Assembly: GCA_025200525.1 (NCBI GenBank)
Contig: CM045768.1
Coordinates: 44,797,022 to 44,861,021 of the forward strand
Direction of reading: 5' to 3'
Origin: Camellia lanceoleosa
Lineage: Eukaryota; Streptophyta; Magnoliopsida; Ericales; Theaceae
DNA: 64,000 bases
The notes under the pieces: generated by a model
Told to the model about the DNA's origin: nothing
What the model saw: the letters and a program-made list of their open reading frames with translations, nothing else
Database searches by the model: none
Position numbers and translations under genes: made by a program
Shown: piece after piece, positions 36,225 to 48,958 of the stretch
How positions within the stretch are numbered: the stretch's first letter is position 1
How the letters are laid out: the number at the start of each line of letters is the position of its first letter

Positions 36225-37622
36225 CTGCAAGATATACAGAACTTGAGCACCTAGTACCTTGTCTTATAAATTAATGAAGTCCTTGTAATATGCTTGGTAT
36301 TAGTACTCTCATTGCTTGCTAGGGTATGCTATTTTCATATGTGAGAATTACTATGATACTGTTGCAAAATGGTGTGGACGGATTTTCCAACAACATTTTG
36401 AAGTTTTACCAGAATATCCGGGTTGACACGGATCTCCCTCAATTTAGACTGATATGGACTGACCTCCCTCATTTTAGTCCGATGTGAAGAGCATATTATC
36501 AGCTAAAACCCACCTCTACCAGCTTATAAGGTCTGAAAAGACTCCAGACAATACCCAACTATCAAACTCAAATTGAGATTAGCACAACCAGAAGCTAATC
36601 ACCAAGAAAATAAAAATAAGGTCATGCTAATGACAGCCCAACAGGATGTCAATAAAAAGAAAATGTCACAAAAATTAAAATCTCAATACAACTTTTACAC
36701 ATCCCCAAACATTTTTACATAATTTTATACACCTTTTACACATTTCAATAATAATAAAAAATAATTCACGATCATATATACATATATATATATATATATG
36801 ACATCTAGAGAAAAAACAGACCATTTTCCATTTTCCTTTTTTTTGTCAACAAAACTGGAGAATGAAGATAAACAAAAATATACACACACACACACATATA
36901 TATGACATCTAGCCCAAACAAACTTAATTACAAAGCATATAACTTAATTAAATGTTTCTTCAAGTAGATCCACTCAGCTGAACAAAAAGGACATGAATAT
37001 AGGTTCGTTATAGCTAAAGAGAACAATCAAATGAGAGAGATTGATATGAATAAAGCGAACAAGTCAAACCAATTCGAGCCTAATTTCACTCCTAGACATC
37101 TATTTGATACTAAACAAAACAACACAGCATAAAGAGAGAGCAGATCCTATATTTCACAACATAATGGCACAGATTCATGGATCTGAAACAAGAATTAATG
37201 GAAAGCAAATGACACAATTCATAAGTACAAAACCTCAATACAGAGCTTGAAGCTAGGGATCAAATCATAGGAAAGCAAAATGAATGCCAAATTTCTACAT
37301 TTTGGTTTAAAGTTCGTAATCCATCTAGGTTTCCCACATTCGCTTCAGTTTTCTCACCATCTTGACTGAAAGTGGACAATGCATTCTGTACAAGTTCATT
37401 TCTGTTACTAAATAGTCTAGAATTAGAAAACCCAGTCATGTCCCAAATTCTTGCTCAATCTAGCTTGAATTTGGGATTTCTGTGTAAAATCAACACAAAC
37501 CCTATACCAAGTGTAGAAAATCAACACAACATTAACTCAAATTCAACACAAAATTAAACAACAAAAGTCATATAAAACCTAGGACAAGTGTGAGAAATGG
37601 GGAAATAGAGGAAGGGAGAGGG

Positions 37623-37654
<32 letters not shown>

Positions 37655-37950
37655 AGATGCACAGAGAGGGAGAGAGAGCTCCATTGACAGATAAAGATAG
37701 AGACTGAGAGCGACAGAGAGGGAGAGAGACCGAGAGCGACAGAGCGAGAGAAACATACCTGTGATTAAGTGGCACTAGTGCTTTGCAGGTGGCGGTGGCG
37801 ATGTGCGATGGTCTCTCTCGCCGGTGGCCAACGACGGTGGTGAACGAGGTGAGGCTTGGTAGTGTCGAAAGAGAGCAAAATTTGTTTGAGACAGTGTATA
37901 TCGTGTGTGTGTGTGTGAGAGAGACAGACATATCGGGCGCCAAATTATAT
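36225..37950. other. CACTA interior between MSH7 fragment and right end
   Basis: AT-rich, with a (TA)n tract at 36780-36800 and (AC)n at 36881-36894. A purine-rich GA block lies at 37612-37755, which could be the leader of a lost CACTA gene. The reading frames there (37943-37554) encode low-complexity Ser/Leu and are rejected as genes. I cannot identify upstream MSH7 exons. Confidence 0.5.
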
Positions 37951-37959
37951 TAGTTTCCC

Positions 37960-38285
37960 TCTAATTTTTTTTTTCAAATTTTAGCAACTATTTCACATTT
38001 CAGTCGCCAAATTAGCTTGTTCTGCGACTAAACTTAGATCTAGTAGCGTAAATTTTTAACTTTTGGCGACTATTTGTTTTTTTTGTTGCCTATAACTATA
38101 TGTTTTGCAACTAAATTTTTTTTTAGTCGCCAAAAAACAATGTATGTCGACTAAATTAAAATGGTAGCCAAAATTTGAACCTTTGCCGACTAAAAAAAAA
38201 ATTAGTCGCCAAAATGACTATTTTTGGCGACTAAAATTGTTTTGGTCGCCAATTTTGGTTGCCAAATGTGTAAATTCTTGTAGTG
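37960..38285 (-). repeat. Right subterminal repeat region of the CACTA
   Basis: TTAGTCGCCAAA/TTTGGCGACTAA variants recur at least six times (for example near 38000, 38070, 38122, 38150, 38200 and 38232), mirroring the left end. Confidence 0.85.
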
Positions 38286-38288
38286 ATA

Positions 38289-38406
38289 AGATCTGAAAAT
38301 CAGCCCAAATTTTCAATTGAATCTTTAGCCCAAATTTTCAGTTCCTTCATTTGTCTTCAATCAACAGCTATTATTGACTTTGGTGAATCAGAGCCAATCT
38401 TTAACA
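38289..38406 (-). repeat. 5' LTR of the outer copia element, outer part
   Basis: Continues the LTR broken at 23310 and ends GAGCCAATCTTTAACA, matching 19759-19875. It is followed by the GTTGG duplication at 38407-38411. Confidence 0.85.
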
Positions 38407-38411
38407 GTTGG

Positions 38412-40363
38412 TAATAGAGCAAGCAACATAAGATAATCTTCAAAAGAAATTAACTATTTCGGTGTGAATACACAACTGAAAATGTAGAATTTAGTATTTT
38501 CTTAAAATCCAAAGTTTTACCAAAAAACCTTAAATCTAAACTATTCAGAGCAATAAAAATAATAATAATAATAATAATAAATGACTCGTTGCAGCTATAG
38601 TATTATACATTGGAGGCTTATTTATTTATTTAAGATTTGATTATTATACATTGGAGTTGATGCGCGGTTTTCTAATTTTTCTTTTTCTTTTTTTTATATA
38701 TAATTCAAGCATTGTATTGGTTCGGCTTTTTTGTTAGGTCATACCACTTTATTTATTTTTCATGTTTTGTTAAGTCATGGGAGTTTAGTATTGTAAAATC
38801 TCTTATAAGAATTCTATAGAGCTAATGCATCACACCTAATTGAACTTTTTTGTATAGTATCCTATACATATACACCTTTTAGGTCAACCACTACAAAGGA
38901 GTGATAGCAAAGAAAAACCATATGAAGGTGAGCAACCCATATAGCAAAAGCAAACATCCTACTTTAACAGATTTTCTTGAAAACAGGTGGGGCCAAGGTC
39001 TTCTTGGACCAGAACATGGCTCCTCCTGAGAGATTCTGTGGTTAATTGTTTGTCTTCTCAACCACAAGTAGAAATGGCCAATGGAGGAGCTAAAGATAGG
39101 CAAAGACACTTGGGCCTTGTAGAGCGGGGGGGACAATTGGATACATATCATTATCCACATCACATGCACCAAGAAGTTGCTGTCTTAACTTTTGAAGTGT
39201 AGTGTAGAGATAACAGTAATCAAAGAAGATCCGGCTGGATGCACTTTACTTGAACACCACAGGAATGTTCACAATGAGTGGTAATTGTATGTCCATGTGG
39301 TACTAAGAGATTCATTATCAATCATTCCAAGTAGACCTGAAAATATCATGATTCATCAAACCAAAGAACTCAAGTGGTGTTCACAGCTTTCTTTGTTTTG
39401 GCAACTCAGTGTGTTTGTTTGCGCGCTTGATTGGAATTGGTATGCAAGTGGATATATCATACAAAAATGTCACACCCCCAATGAAAAGTCAACAGAAAAG
39501 TGTTTAGAAAATTAAATATGTAAAAAGATTCATTCTGGATTGTGACCTACATCACACCAAATTTGAATTTGCACCATAAGAAGTGCTTTACATGTCATAC
39601 AAAACCTTGATATGAGCAACAAAAGGCAGCTAGGGTATCTGCTTAAAGATTTCTTGAAGATTAACAGGGAGTAATACTTCCACTGACCATTTTCCGACCG
39701 TGTTCTAAGAGGAAACATATGATGCATGAACTAATGTTTAATACCCAAAAAGAAGATACATAAACACATGAATCCAAAAAAAAAAAAAAAAAAAATTGGT
39801 ATTTTGTTACCTCCACAAGTTGAACTTACCTTCAATGCAAAATACTCTGCTATCTTATTTTATTTTTTTGGACAATCAAAATAGTCTGCTATCAGATGAT
39901 TAGTGACCAAAGAAATATGATTTCTACACTCATTCACTGCAGATGAATATGCATCCACATTATAGACTACCTAGTTTTGGTTGGTGTGTTCATAAGTGGA
40001 GGCAGCATTGTAGACGAATATATAAGCATTATAGACTTCATAGTCATGGTGGATGTGGTGTGGTGTGTCTGTAAGTGCCCACATCTCAGTGAGCAAGCAA
40101 ACCTTTCATGGTATGCACAAATGCTATGTAACGGATTGTGCAACACAAATGCAATTGCAGAAAAAAGAGAGCATTTTTAGAATCTGCAAAATCAAAACAT
40201 GTATTGCTTATGTATGGTATGTTGTGAAGAAAGCAAACACAATTTCAAGCTTATTGGTAAAGCTATGCTACAAACAAGGACACACAATAGATGTGGAAAA
40301 AAGGGCAGAATAGAAAAATTTACAAAATTTATCCAGTATTTAACATTGGCAATGGACCAATGA
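38412..40363. other. Intergenic sequence downstream of CIPK
   Basis: AT-rich, with an (AAT)n-type tract near 38560-38580 and an A-rich run at 39775-39796. Several short frames exist but none has a recognisable domain. CIPK transcripts, read leftward, should end in the right-hand part; no AATAAA signal was obvious close to the stop codon. Confidence 0.5.
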
Positions 40364-41770
40364 TCAAGGTAACTGGTCCAGCTGCTGCTGCTGTAGTTGT
40401 TCTTGCTGTTGTGGTGGGACTGGTTCCAGATGTAGTTCCAGTTGTGACTGCTGCCGCTTACCTTGCCAAGCCCAAACAATATCTTGGAGAGCGGGTCTCA
40501 TACCCTCTTTCAGTATCTTTTGATATTCCAGCGTATCTCCATTAGATTTCTTCACCTCCACCAAATGAAATGATGGAGCGACTGCAAAAATCTCCGCATC
40601 AATGGACAAGATCCCCTTTCTACCTTCCTTCATTCCCTCGAATTGTATCAACCCTCCGCCCTTTTTCCTCACCCTCATTTTCAAACGCTTTGCAACTTCC
40701 TCTAGCTTTGATATGATTACTGAGGCAGGTTGTCTCGAAATAAATCTCTCTTCTTTCCTTAGATGAGACTCCTCAAACAAGCCTGATAGATCAAAACCAG
40801 CAGAAAGGGAAATGATGTCAAAAGCATTTAAGTTTGCAGCTTTCACTAATTCTTGCTTTTCCTCAGCAGCCATACTACTATTCTCACATGAAGCAGAAGC
40901 TGCATCGGCATTTGAAGAAGATGTCATCTTGCTCTCTGCATCAGTTATTGTTGGTTTGTTCAATCCCTTTTTGTACCAGGAATTTTCCTTAATTTTGGCT
41001 ATAGAAATTCTAGTATTGGGATTTGGATCCAACATCTTTGATAGTAGCTTCCGTACTTCCGCTGGAAACCAATTGGGGCATTTATACTCTGCTTTGCCAA
41101 TCTTCCTATACATCTCCATCAAATTTGAATCATGGAATGGGAGATAACCAGCCAAAATAACATATAAGATCACCCCACATGACCAAATATCAGCTTTGGC
41201 ACCATCATAGCCTTTCCTGTTAATCACCTCAGGAGCAACATAGGCAGGGGTCCCACAAGTGGTATGAAGAAGCCCATCTTGGCACTTTGATTCAGCAAGT
41301 GCACTCAATCCAAAATCAGAAACCTTTAGATTCTCATTCTCATCTAAAAGTAAGTTTTCAGGTTTCAGATCCCGGTGATAGACACCCCTACTGTGGCAGA
41401 AATCAACAGCATTGATCAATTGTTGAAAATATTTTCGACCAACATCTTCCTTCAGCCTTCCTTTAGCCACCTTGTCAAAAAGTTCACCTCCTTTAGCGAA
41501 TTCAATGACAAAATAAATCTTTGTTTTGGTGGCCATGACTTCATAAAGCTGCACAATATTAGGGTGCCTGACCATTCTCATAACAGATATTTCTCGTTTA
41601 ATCTGATCTACAAGCCCAACCCGCAAAACTTTCTCCTTGTCTATCATTTTAATGGCCACACTTTGGCCAGTTTTGAGACTTCTCGCATAGTAAACCTTAG
41701 CAAAGGTTCCTTGGCCTAATAATCTCCCTAATTCATAGCTTTCCATCAACACACCACTTTTGGTGTCCAT
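40364..41770 (-). CDS. CIPK: CBL-interacting protein kinase (CIPK2/10-like), uninterrupted 468-residue frame
   Basis: Ser/Thr kinase of the SnRK3 group, activated by calcineurin B-like calcium sensors, which usually recruit it to the plasma or vacuolar membrane to phosphorylate ion transporters and signalling proteins. The kinase domain spans about residues 12-266: glycine loop GQGTFAKV (19-26), catalytic Lys41, HRD 132-134, DFG 152-154, APE 179-181. A variable linker follows, then the NAF motif (NAFDIISLS, from 315) that binds CBL proteins and holds the kinase inactive, and a C-terminal phosphatase-interaction-like region ending in DIVWAW. The tail is unusually Gln-rich (about 448-468). Length and lack of coding introns fit the intronless CIPK clade. 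The start at Met1 is preferred; Met9 is an alternative. All catalytic residues are present, so it should be functional. The exact orthologue number needs a tree. Confidence 0.93.
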   Translation of the reverse strand: MDTKSGVLMESYELGRLLGQGTFAKVYYARSLKTGQSVAIKMIDKEKVLRVGLVDQIKREISVMRMVRHPNIVQLYEVMATKTKIYFVIEFAKGGELFDKVAKGRLKEDVGRKYFQQLINAVDFCHSRGVYHRDLKPENLLLDENENLKVSDFGLSALAESKCQDGLLHTTCGTPAYVAPEVINRKGYDGAKADIWSCGVILYVILAGYLPFHDSNLMEMYRKIGKAEYKCPNWFPAEVRKLLSKMLDPNPNTRISIAKIKENSWYKKGLNKPTITDAESKMTSSSNADAASASCENSSMAAEEKQELVKAANLNAFDIISLSAGFDLSGLFEESHLRKEERFISRQPASVIISKLEEVAKRLKMRVRKKGGGLIQFEGMKEGRKGILSIDAEIFAVAPSFHLVEVKKSNGDTLEYQKILKEGMRPALQDIVWAWQGKRQQSQLELHLEPVPPQQQEQLQQQQLDQLP

Positions 41771-43625
41771 TCTAGAGCTAATGGAGGACTATATACTACT
41801 CTATCTCCTGCTAATATGTCGTATGAAACCTACCTTGCAGGAGTAATTTACGGTAGAAGTAGCTCAACCGTCTTCGCACACATAGTGCATTAAAACAAGT
41901 GGCATTTTATAATTGATTATCCCTTTGTGCTTTTGGGCATGTGGAATGAATAAGGTATGATTTAAAGGCCCAGTTTCATGAGAGCTGAAGAAGAGTGGCT
42001 GTTGTAAGGCCAACACGCTGTGGACTTCACAGAAAGGGTTCTGAACAGTCATGCACATCTTTCAGCATTCCCTGGCTTCTCTTTTTAAAAAAGATCAACT
42101 AGAAAATGCTGACAAGCAGAGGAATGTCAAGAATTAACTTCAACTGCAAAACTTGATGTAGGCCTAAGCACCACGGAAAAAAGGTATATTTAATGTTTGC
42201 ACACAACAAATAAAAGGCAAAACTGAAAGAAAGAAAGAAATCATTAAGACACAGATTCAAATAAATTGTAATTGCATACTTATAAGAACACGTGCATCAA
42301 CAACTGTCACGCAATTATCAGCTTCCAATGAGTGATTTACGGTGAGCACTTCTAATCTACATAATATTCAGCATGTGGACGCAAATAAAATGTTACACAA
42401 GACAGCAAGAATACTGTGGTTGCTTCAGAATTTATGCAAAAAAATTGTGAAAAGAAATCCCAAAAAACAATAATCACCACAAGCTTGTCCTGAAACTATG
42501 TCTTATTACAACGATATGAAGATTAAGTGAAGATTGTGTTGTGCTAAAATTTTGCACATTCAATTGGCAACCAAGAATAAGCTTGTTCATGCCAAACTTG
42601 CAAGAAAGAAGGAAAAGAAATTTATGAAGACTATTTACTCACCCTGGAGGGGTGAAGCAAAGAGCATCATCATAAGAACAATGCCTAATTTTATAGGGTC
42701 ATGCAAAAACAGCCCATTGGGCTGTCTTTAAGGTGAGAATAATATCAAAATAGTTTAAATCTCAATACACTTCCCACATATTCTCATATATACTTTTTCA
42801 TCTTTATATAAATTTCTCATATATTTTTATATACTTTCTACGTGTATAATCGATACAATAACCATTCATTGGACGGTCATTATCTTCCAATTTATAAACC
42901 TTTGAACCTATACTAATCCGTCCCAGATTGAGATATTCTCCATTTCAAAGGCACGAGGTCACGTCATTAAAATTTAAAATCAACCGTCTATAATTGTTAC
43001 ATTAATTTAGATTCAAAATTTCCCTTTCTATCTAATGGTCTCCTACTTTGGCATCCATTTAAGAAACATCCAAATTAATTAAGAAATGTATAAAATTATG
43101 TCCACTGTCAATCACTGAATTCGACACCCAGATGTTGTTCTAAATAAAATAATCTTTTGGGATAATATCTACAAAAACCCAGAATTCAATCAGTAGATAC
43201 AAAACCAACCAATAAGGGATCAAATGATTTGTGTTCATCAAATGTTAATCCACACCGCATCCATCAACAACATTAAAGAAAAAAAGCTAAGACCAACAAT
43301 GAATCATTTAACGTTGTTAAACAATACATCAACTATAAATCATCATCAAATAAACATATAAACAAAACAGCTATATGTACAATCCAAGAGCATATTCAGA
43401 TACGCTTACATAAAATCCACAATTTCTGAACAACAGCGTTCAAAAATCGAAATTGGATGATTATTAGAATTCAACAAGAACACGAAGATTAAGGAGATGA
43501 AATCGAATTACCTTGTTTTTGTTTTTGGTTTTTTGGATTGAGCTGAGAAAAGTCTCGGCGTACCACAAACTGCGAAGGAGCGAGAGAGAACGTGATCGGT
43601 CCGTGATTAATTATGAATGAAAACA
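41771..43625 (-). promoter_or_regulatory. CIPK upstream region, probable 5' UTR intron
   Basis: On the - strand a possible donor AACAAG/GTAATTCG lies near 43512, and an acceptor TATTAGCAG/GAG near 41805, 35 bp before the start codon. If used, a GC-richer leader exon lies at about 43512-43620 and a 1.7-kb intron separates it from the coding exon. Leader introns are known in some CIPK genes; here this is inference from splice-like motifs only. No other coding frame was recognised. Confidence 0.4.
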
Positions 43626-44228
43626 CGGGGAGGAGTAAGGATCAGGTGTGAGAGAGGTCATGGTAAGAATCGTGAGCTGCTCAAATAGGAGTCGGATCTG
43701 GAATATTCTACTGAGAGTTCGATCCGAAAGTTGAGGAGGGACCACAAGGTGCTCTGTCAGTATTTTTAACTACATTTTAAAAATCAAAACGATGGGCCAC
43801 CTCCGCCCACAACATCAAACAAAAAAACAAGACATAGAAGCATTATTTGAAGTCTAGATCCTGTGCAGTGTCTTTTTGCAGTGATTCTTATAGTGCCTCC
43901 AAAACGACGCAGTTTTGGAAATTTTTGTAGTGATTCTTACCGTGCCTTCAAAACCACGTAGTTTTGGAACTAAAACTCAAGAAAAAAAAAATGGAAAAGA
44001 GAAAAAGGACAGCAGAAACACAAGCTAAAGCTGAGAAGTTGAGAAACGAGAAGAGAAGAAGATTTAAAAACCAAAACTAGATTTAAAACCTCCTACAAAA
44101 CAAAAAGTCCAGCTTATATTTATTGTGCATTTGATTATTCAAGGCTTGGAATATAGTTAGGAAAAATAGTTTGAGGGTTGATGAATTGAAATTTGGAAAA
44201 GATTTCTAAAGTCAATAATGATTAAAAT
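43626..44228. other. Intergenic sequence upstream of CIPK
   Basis: Presumed promoter region; no confident TATA box. Contains the short duplication at 43873-43970. The Tat-like LTR starts at 44229. Confidence 0.5.
43873..43970 (+). repeat. 50-bp tandem duplication upstream of CIPK
   Basis: TTTTTGCAGTGATTCTTA and TTTTTGTAGTGATTCTTA begin two copies, each ending in a short palindrome-like CCAAAACNACGNAGTTTTGG. Two diverged copies only. Confidence 0.75.
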
Positions 44229-44400
44229 CGATACTGATGGGCATCCAAGAGAGCCCAACCCACGATCTGGGTAATACTGGACCAGAACTGACAACATAAT
44301 GGACATCCAAAAGGGTCCGGTCCACTAATTAGGACCCAGCCCACAGACTAGATATTAAAGCCCAATAACTTTGAGAAACCAATGATGGACCAAGACCAAT
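44229..44400 (+). repeat. Outer part of the 5' LTR of the + strand Tat-like element
   Basis: Starts CGATACTGATGGGC where the sister LTR has TGATACTAATGGGC. It contains a roughly 60-bp duplication of its first section (GGGCATCCAAGAG and GGACATCCAAAAG) that the sister LTR at 14198 lacks. It ends at the copia insertion point CCAAT. Confidence 0.75.
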
Positions 44401-44847
44401 TGTAAAGAAAGTATAACGCAGCGGAATAAACATTATGGTCATACCTTTTCGCAACAGAGTCTGAATTGAAGGATCTTGTGGGTAAATCACGTGCTTCCTG
44501 AATCTGGTCAATCAACCCAGCAATGGGGTGATATTACAATAGTGAATATCACGCACACAAACCACAGTGCAAATGGCTTTGATCGTTGTTTTTGGGAGAG
44601 AGTCAGTATATGGGAGAAATTGTATATGGGAAAAACTCAGATCATATGTTGTTTTTCTCTTAATCACCCATAATCCATATATCAGATATATAATGTTATT
44701 ATTATCTATCCATATTAGTTAATAGAGATAATATCTGTATCCTGAGTGGTTATCCTAAATAAGTTAGAATTCAATTTCAAAATCTATTTGGATAAGGTTC
44801 AAATTCAAATTCAAATGGTCATGCCACATGGGCGCCCATTTCTAACA
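44401..44847 (-). repeat. 3' LTR of the copia element (447 bp)
   Basis: TGTAAAGAAAG at the left and CATTTCTAACA at the right. Same length as the partner LTR. Confidence 0.9.
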
Positions 44848-46004
44848 TCTTCCACTCGCACATGAGTTAGCATGACACTGCCACATCTCTATCTCAATCT
44901 CCCAAAAAAATGAACAATCTCATACTAGCCAATGCACCGTGCGACCGCTGAGAATACCTGCATGTGGGAGTTCTATACTAGAAACTCAATATGAGTCAGT
45001 CTAGAGACATCAACCCAAAAAGAACAGAAATAGTGTCTCATATACCTAGACCCATCTAGCTACATTAGTTCAAAAAAAAAAAAATATCTCTAATCCCTCA
45101 AAGAGCATGTTTGACTCTCCTAGATCCCGCATTATATTCACACCCAATCAGCATCCTTTAAAGAGCGATGTGAGTTGTCGACAGTGAATATAGAGCAGAG
45201 ATGTAGAGCTAGATGATCTTCCTTTTACTCTCATATCATTCAATTTGAAATTGACCGCTTTCCCAGTAATGTCCCTTAAAGCCGAATCATACATGACCGC
45301 AGGCAACATACCAAAGTAGCCGAACATCAACTCATCATCTTATGACATAGTCAAAGGTCACAAAAAGCACAAAGTGAAGTCATTTAGGGGAAAAATGACT
45401 TTTAGGACTCACACGGTGAAGAAGCAACTATCCGTTCTTTCACCTCGTTAACGGGTCGATAAGCACATGCAGTACGAATGCATGTTATAGTGGAGTTACT
45501 CTTCCAAAGAGTGATGTTAAACTCATACACCATACAAATCTTAGTCTAGTCGCTCTTAAGCGCACAATTCGCTTCCTAGCGTCTAACTCGAATTCTCTAT
45601 TTGCTCGCCTCTCAGGCATCAAATGAGATCTTGCATCTGGCTATTCATAACAAGCACATCATGGAAAAGTGGGTACTTTCATATCCATGGTCAGTCTCCA
45701 ATCAAGACCTCATCTTGGCTCCAACCAAGGCGACATAGCTAATGGATAACTTTAGCTTCTCTATTTGCTCCAAATATAATAAGCCACTAGTCTCATCCTT
45801 ACTTGCTACCTAGCGCTAAGGGCGATTGCTCGTATGAGTGAGCCAATCTTGCCTGCTAACATCAATTTAATTATTTTGTGTATGCTAATTCACAAACCAT
45901 TGCAAAAGGTAGTAAACATAAATGTGTAATAGAAACAAATATGAATACTAATGGCATAAATATCCCAAAAAAAAAAAAAGAGTTCAACTGAATACACAAA
46001 AAAA

Positions 46005-48958
46005 TCACCACTCACGTAGTCCTAAAGCCTTAACATGAGTAAGATAAACATCTCTAGCAATGGGCTTAGTCAAAGGGTCCGCAACCATGCGACTCGTAGG
46101 GATGTGCTCTAGGATCACTTTTTTCTGCGCCAAAATGTCTCTGATAAAGTTGAACCTCACATCAATGTGTTTGGTTCTGCCGTGGTATTTAGGATCCTTA
46201 GCGTGGCGAAGTGCGACCATCTTTGTCACAATAGATAGTCACAGGGTCTGAAGTGTGTGTGACAACATCCAAATGCTGAAGGAATCTCCTCAACCACACG
46301 GCTTCCTGAACGGCAGATGAACAAGCCACAAACTTAGCCTCCATAGTCGATAAGGCGATACAGGATTGCTTCTTACTGCTCCAAGAAATAGCACCATCGC
46401 TAAGCATGAAAGCATATCTTGAAGTAGACTTACGCTCATCTAGGTCTCCTCCCTAGTCAACATCACAATAGCCAACTAGATGTAGATCTGAACTCTGGTA
46501 GCAAAGTGTGTAATCTGCAGTCCCTCTAAGATATCGTAATATCCTCTTAACTGCTTTCCAATGAGTTGGTCCTGGGTTGGATTGGTAACGACTCACCAAT
46601 CTGACTGCATAACAAATGTCAAGACGTGTACACATCATAGCATACATCAAGCTTCCAACAACATTTGCATAGGGAACACGGGCCATCTTTTGATTTTCTT
46701 CTTGAGTCTTAGGACCCATATCAAGGTTTAGGCTCTCGCATTTTGCAACAGGAGTGTCAATGGGTTTGCAGCTCTACATCTGGAACCGCTCTAGAATAGT
46801 CTTAATGTAAGTCTCTTGAGACAAACCAAGAAGTCTCCTAGAGCGATTCCTAAGGATCTTAACACCGAGCACATAGCTCGCCTCACCCATGTCCTTCATC
46901 TCAAATGTAGAGGACAACCACATTTTAGTGGCGACAATCATCTCCTTGTCATTTCCAGCCAATAATATGTCATCTACATATAATGACAATATCAAAAAAA
47001 TGTCCTTGGATCACTTAACGTACACACAGTGATCTTCATCAATCATCGTAAACCCATTACAAACAATGGCTTGATGAAATCTCAGATTCCACTGTCTGGA
47101 TGATTGCTTTAAGCCATAAATAGATCGTTGAAGCTTGCAAACTTTGCGCTCCTGACCTACTGCCATAAAACCTTCTAGTTGATCCATATAGATCTCTTCA
47201 TCCAATTCTCCATTGAGAAATGCAGTTTTAACGTCCATCTGATATAGCTCTAAGTCCAACTGAGCTACTATAGCCAGGATTAGATGAATAGAGACAAACC
47301 TTACAACTGGTGAAAAAGTTTCCTCATAGTCCACACCCTCTCGTTGGGTGTAACCTTTCGCCACTAGGCGAGCCTTATACCTTTCTATGGAACCATCTGC
47401 CTTGCGCTTGACTTTGAGAACCCATTTGTTTCCAATAGTCTTGCATACTGGCTAAATCAACCAAGTCCCAGACATGATTTTTCTTCATAGACTCTATTTC
47501 TTCATCCATTGCAGTACTCCATTCTTTACTAGCAGGGGATGAGAAAGCCTCTTTGAGATTCTTAGGCTCCATCTCATCACTCGGAGCAATCATGAATACT
47601 TCCCCTTCAATCTCAAAACGATGACGGGGTATAGCTCCACGTTTGCTTCTACGTAGTTGAGAATCCTGAGAATCCTCATCTATTGGATCTAATCCATAGG
47701 CAGGTAGATCGCTCCCACTGTCCCTAGGAGCTTGAGGAATTATTTCCTCATTCTCTACTAGGCTACTAGGTGTGCCTTCAAGTAGATCCTCCATCTCATA
47801 GAGTTCTACTTCTCTAGTTACCTCACCTCTGCTAGGGAAATCCTCCTCTAAGAAATCCCTATTTCGTGACTCAATTTCAGTCACACTTCCATCCGGATGC
47901 TCCCCAATAAACACATAGCCCTTAGAATGCTCACTATAGCGAATGAAGATACACTTCTTTCCTCTAGGGCCCAACTTCCCAAACTTATGAGAAGCGTTGT
48001 GTATGTTAGCTGCCGAACCCCAAGGCCGCAAATTGCCCAAATCAGGCTTTTTGCCAGTCCACATCTCATATAGGGTGGAAGGAATTGATTTGGAGGGCAC
48101 ACGGTTAAGGACGTAGGCAGCAGTCAACAAAGCATCTCCCCAATAAGAAATTGGAAGATTAGCTTGCGCCATCATTGATCTAACCATGTCAAGCAATGTG
48201 TGATTCCTTCTCTCTGCTACACCATTTTGTTGCGGAGTCCTAGGAATTGTCAATTGCCTGATAACTCCTTTTTCCTTACAGAGCACTTTAAATTGCTCAG
48301 ATAGATACTCACGTCCTCGGTCAGTCCTTAAAGCCTTAATGCTCTTGTCTAATTGATTCTCAACCTCATTAACATATCGTCTAAAGCAATCCAATGCTTT
48401 TGACTTATGAGAAATCAAATAGACATGACCAAAACGCGTGCAATCATCTATAAATGTGATGAAATAATGGGCTCCATGCCTTGCCCTCACATTCATTGGT
48501 CCATATATATCAGAATGAATAAGTTGCAATGGGATAGATGCCCTTATGGCTTTCCCAAATGGTTTCCTTGTTGCCTTTTCAACAAGACAGTGCTCACAAG
48601 TAGGCAAAGTGACTCTAGCGAGTGGGCCTAAAAGACCTTCTCCAACTAATCTAGTCATCCTGTCTTGCCCTATGTGGCCTAATCTAGCATGCCATCTCAT
48701 AGAATCATTATCACAAAAAGATGCAATATTAGAAACAGAGCCATTGGCATTTTTATTAAGACTAGAATCATCCACATCCAAAACTAAAAAACCATTTGAA
48801 AGATAACCAAAATCGTAAAAAATTGTTCCCAAATAAATGCTAACACCATTATTCTCAAAACAAAAGCTAAAATCAAGGCTCATCATGCTAATAACTGAAA
48901 CTAAGTTTCGTCGAATATCCGGAGCATAAAGAACATCATGAAGATATAAGGTGCGCCC
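46005..48958 (-). pseudogene. Copia pol: integrase, reverse transcriptase, RNase H
   Basis: On the - strand: GAG-pre-integrase (MRWHARLGHIGQDRM near 48700), integrase (HSDIYGPM, GHVYLISHKSKA, RTDRGREYL, PRTPQQNGVAERRNH) at about 48560-48150, a long intact piece to 47450, then a frameshift. RT follows at 47364-47011 ([35 protein letters not shown]) and, after a stop, the catalytic YVDD at about 46980. RNase H is at 46719-46198 (SRYQSNPGPTHW, CIALSTMEAKFVA) and the C-terminus at 46229-46005 (KHIDVRFNFI, ADPLTKPI). About five stops or shifts separate the pieces; all domains are present, so it is a recently disabled copy. Confidence 0.9.

Larger units (their letters stand above)
23311..38285. mobile_element. 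CACTA DNA transposon (14,975 bp) carrying a host gene fragment
   Basis: Begins CACTACAACAAAG and ends TTCTTGTAGTG, giving the CACTACAA termini of the CACTA (En/Spm) superfamily, and is flanked by a 3-bp duplication ATA (23308-23310 and 38286-38288). It sits exactly inside a copia LTR, whose two halves rejoin when it is removed. Both ends have subterminal arrays of a TTAGTCGCCAAA-type motif. No TnpA- or TnpD-like transposase was recognised, so it is probably non-autonomous. Cargo comprises a nested copia element (23994-30753), a SINE stub, a roughly 157-bp tandem array (31990-33665) and MSH7 exons (about 34960-36224). Confidence 0.9.
19418..38406 (-). mobile_element. Ty1/copia retrotransposon split by a nested CACTA element
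   Basis: Both outer ends are flanked by a perfect 5-bp direct repeat GTTGG (19413-19417 and 38407-38411). Read on the - strand the element has a 5' LTR, an initiator-Met-type primer-binding site, gag-pol, a polypurine tract and a 3' LTR. Its own DNA totals about 4.0 kb; the rest is the CACTA at 23311-38285 inside its 5' LTR. RNase H is missing and the reading frame is broken, so it is non-autonomous and older than the CACTA insertion. Confidence 0.9.

Noticed and set aside
37554..37943. Two - strand frames rich in Ser/Leu
   Set aside because: They are translations of the GA/CT microsatellite block; no domain and no codon structure.
38886..39202. Possible gene fragment on either strand near 38890-39200
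   Set aside because: Translations show no recognised motif and no splice pattern. Left as unannotated intergenic DNA.
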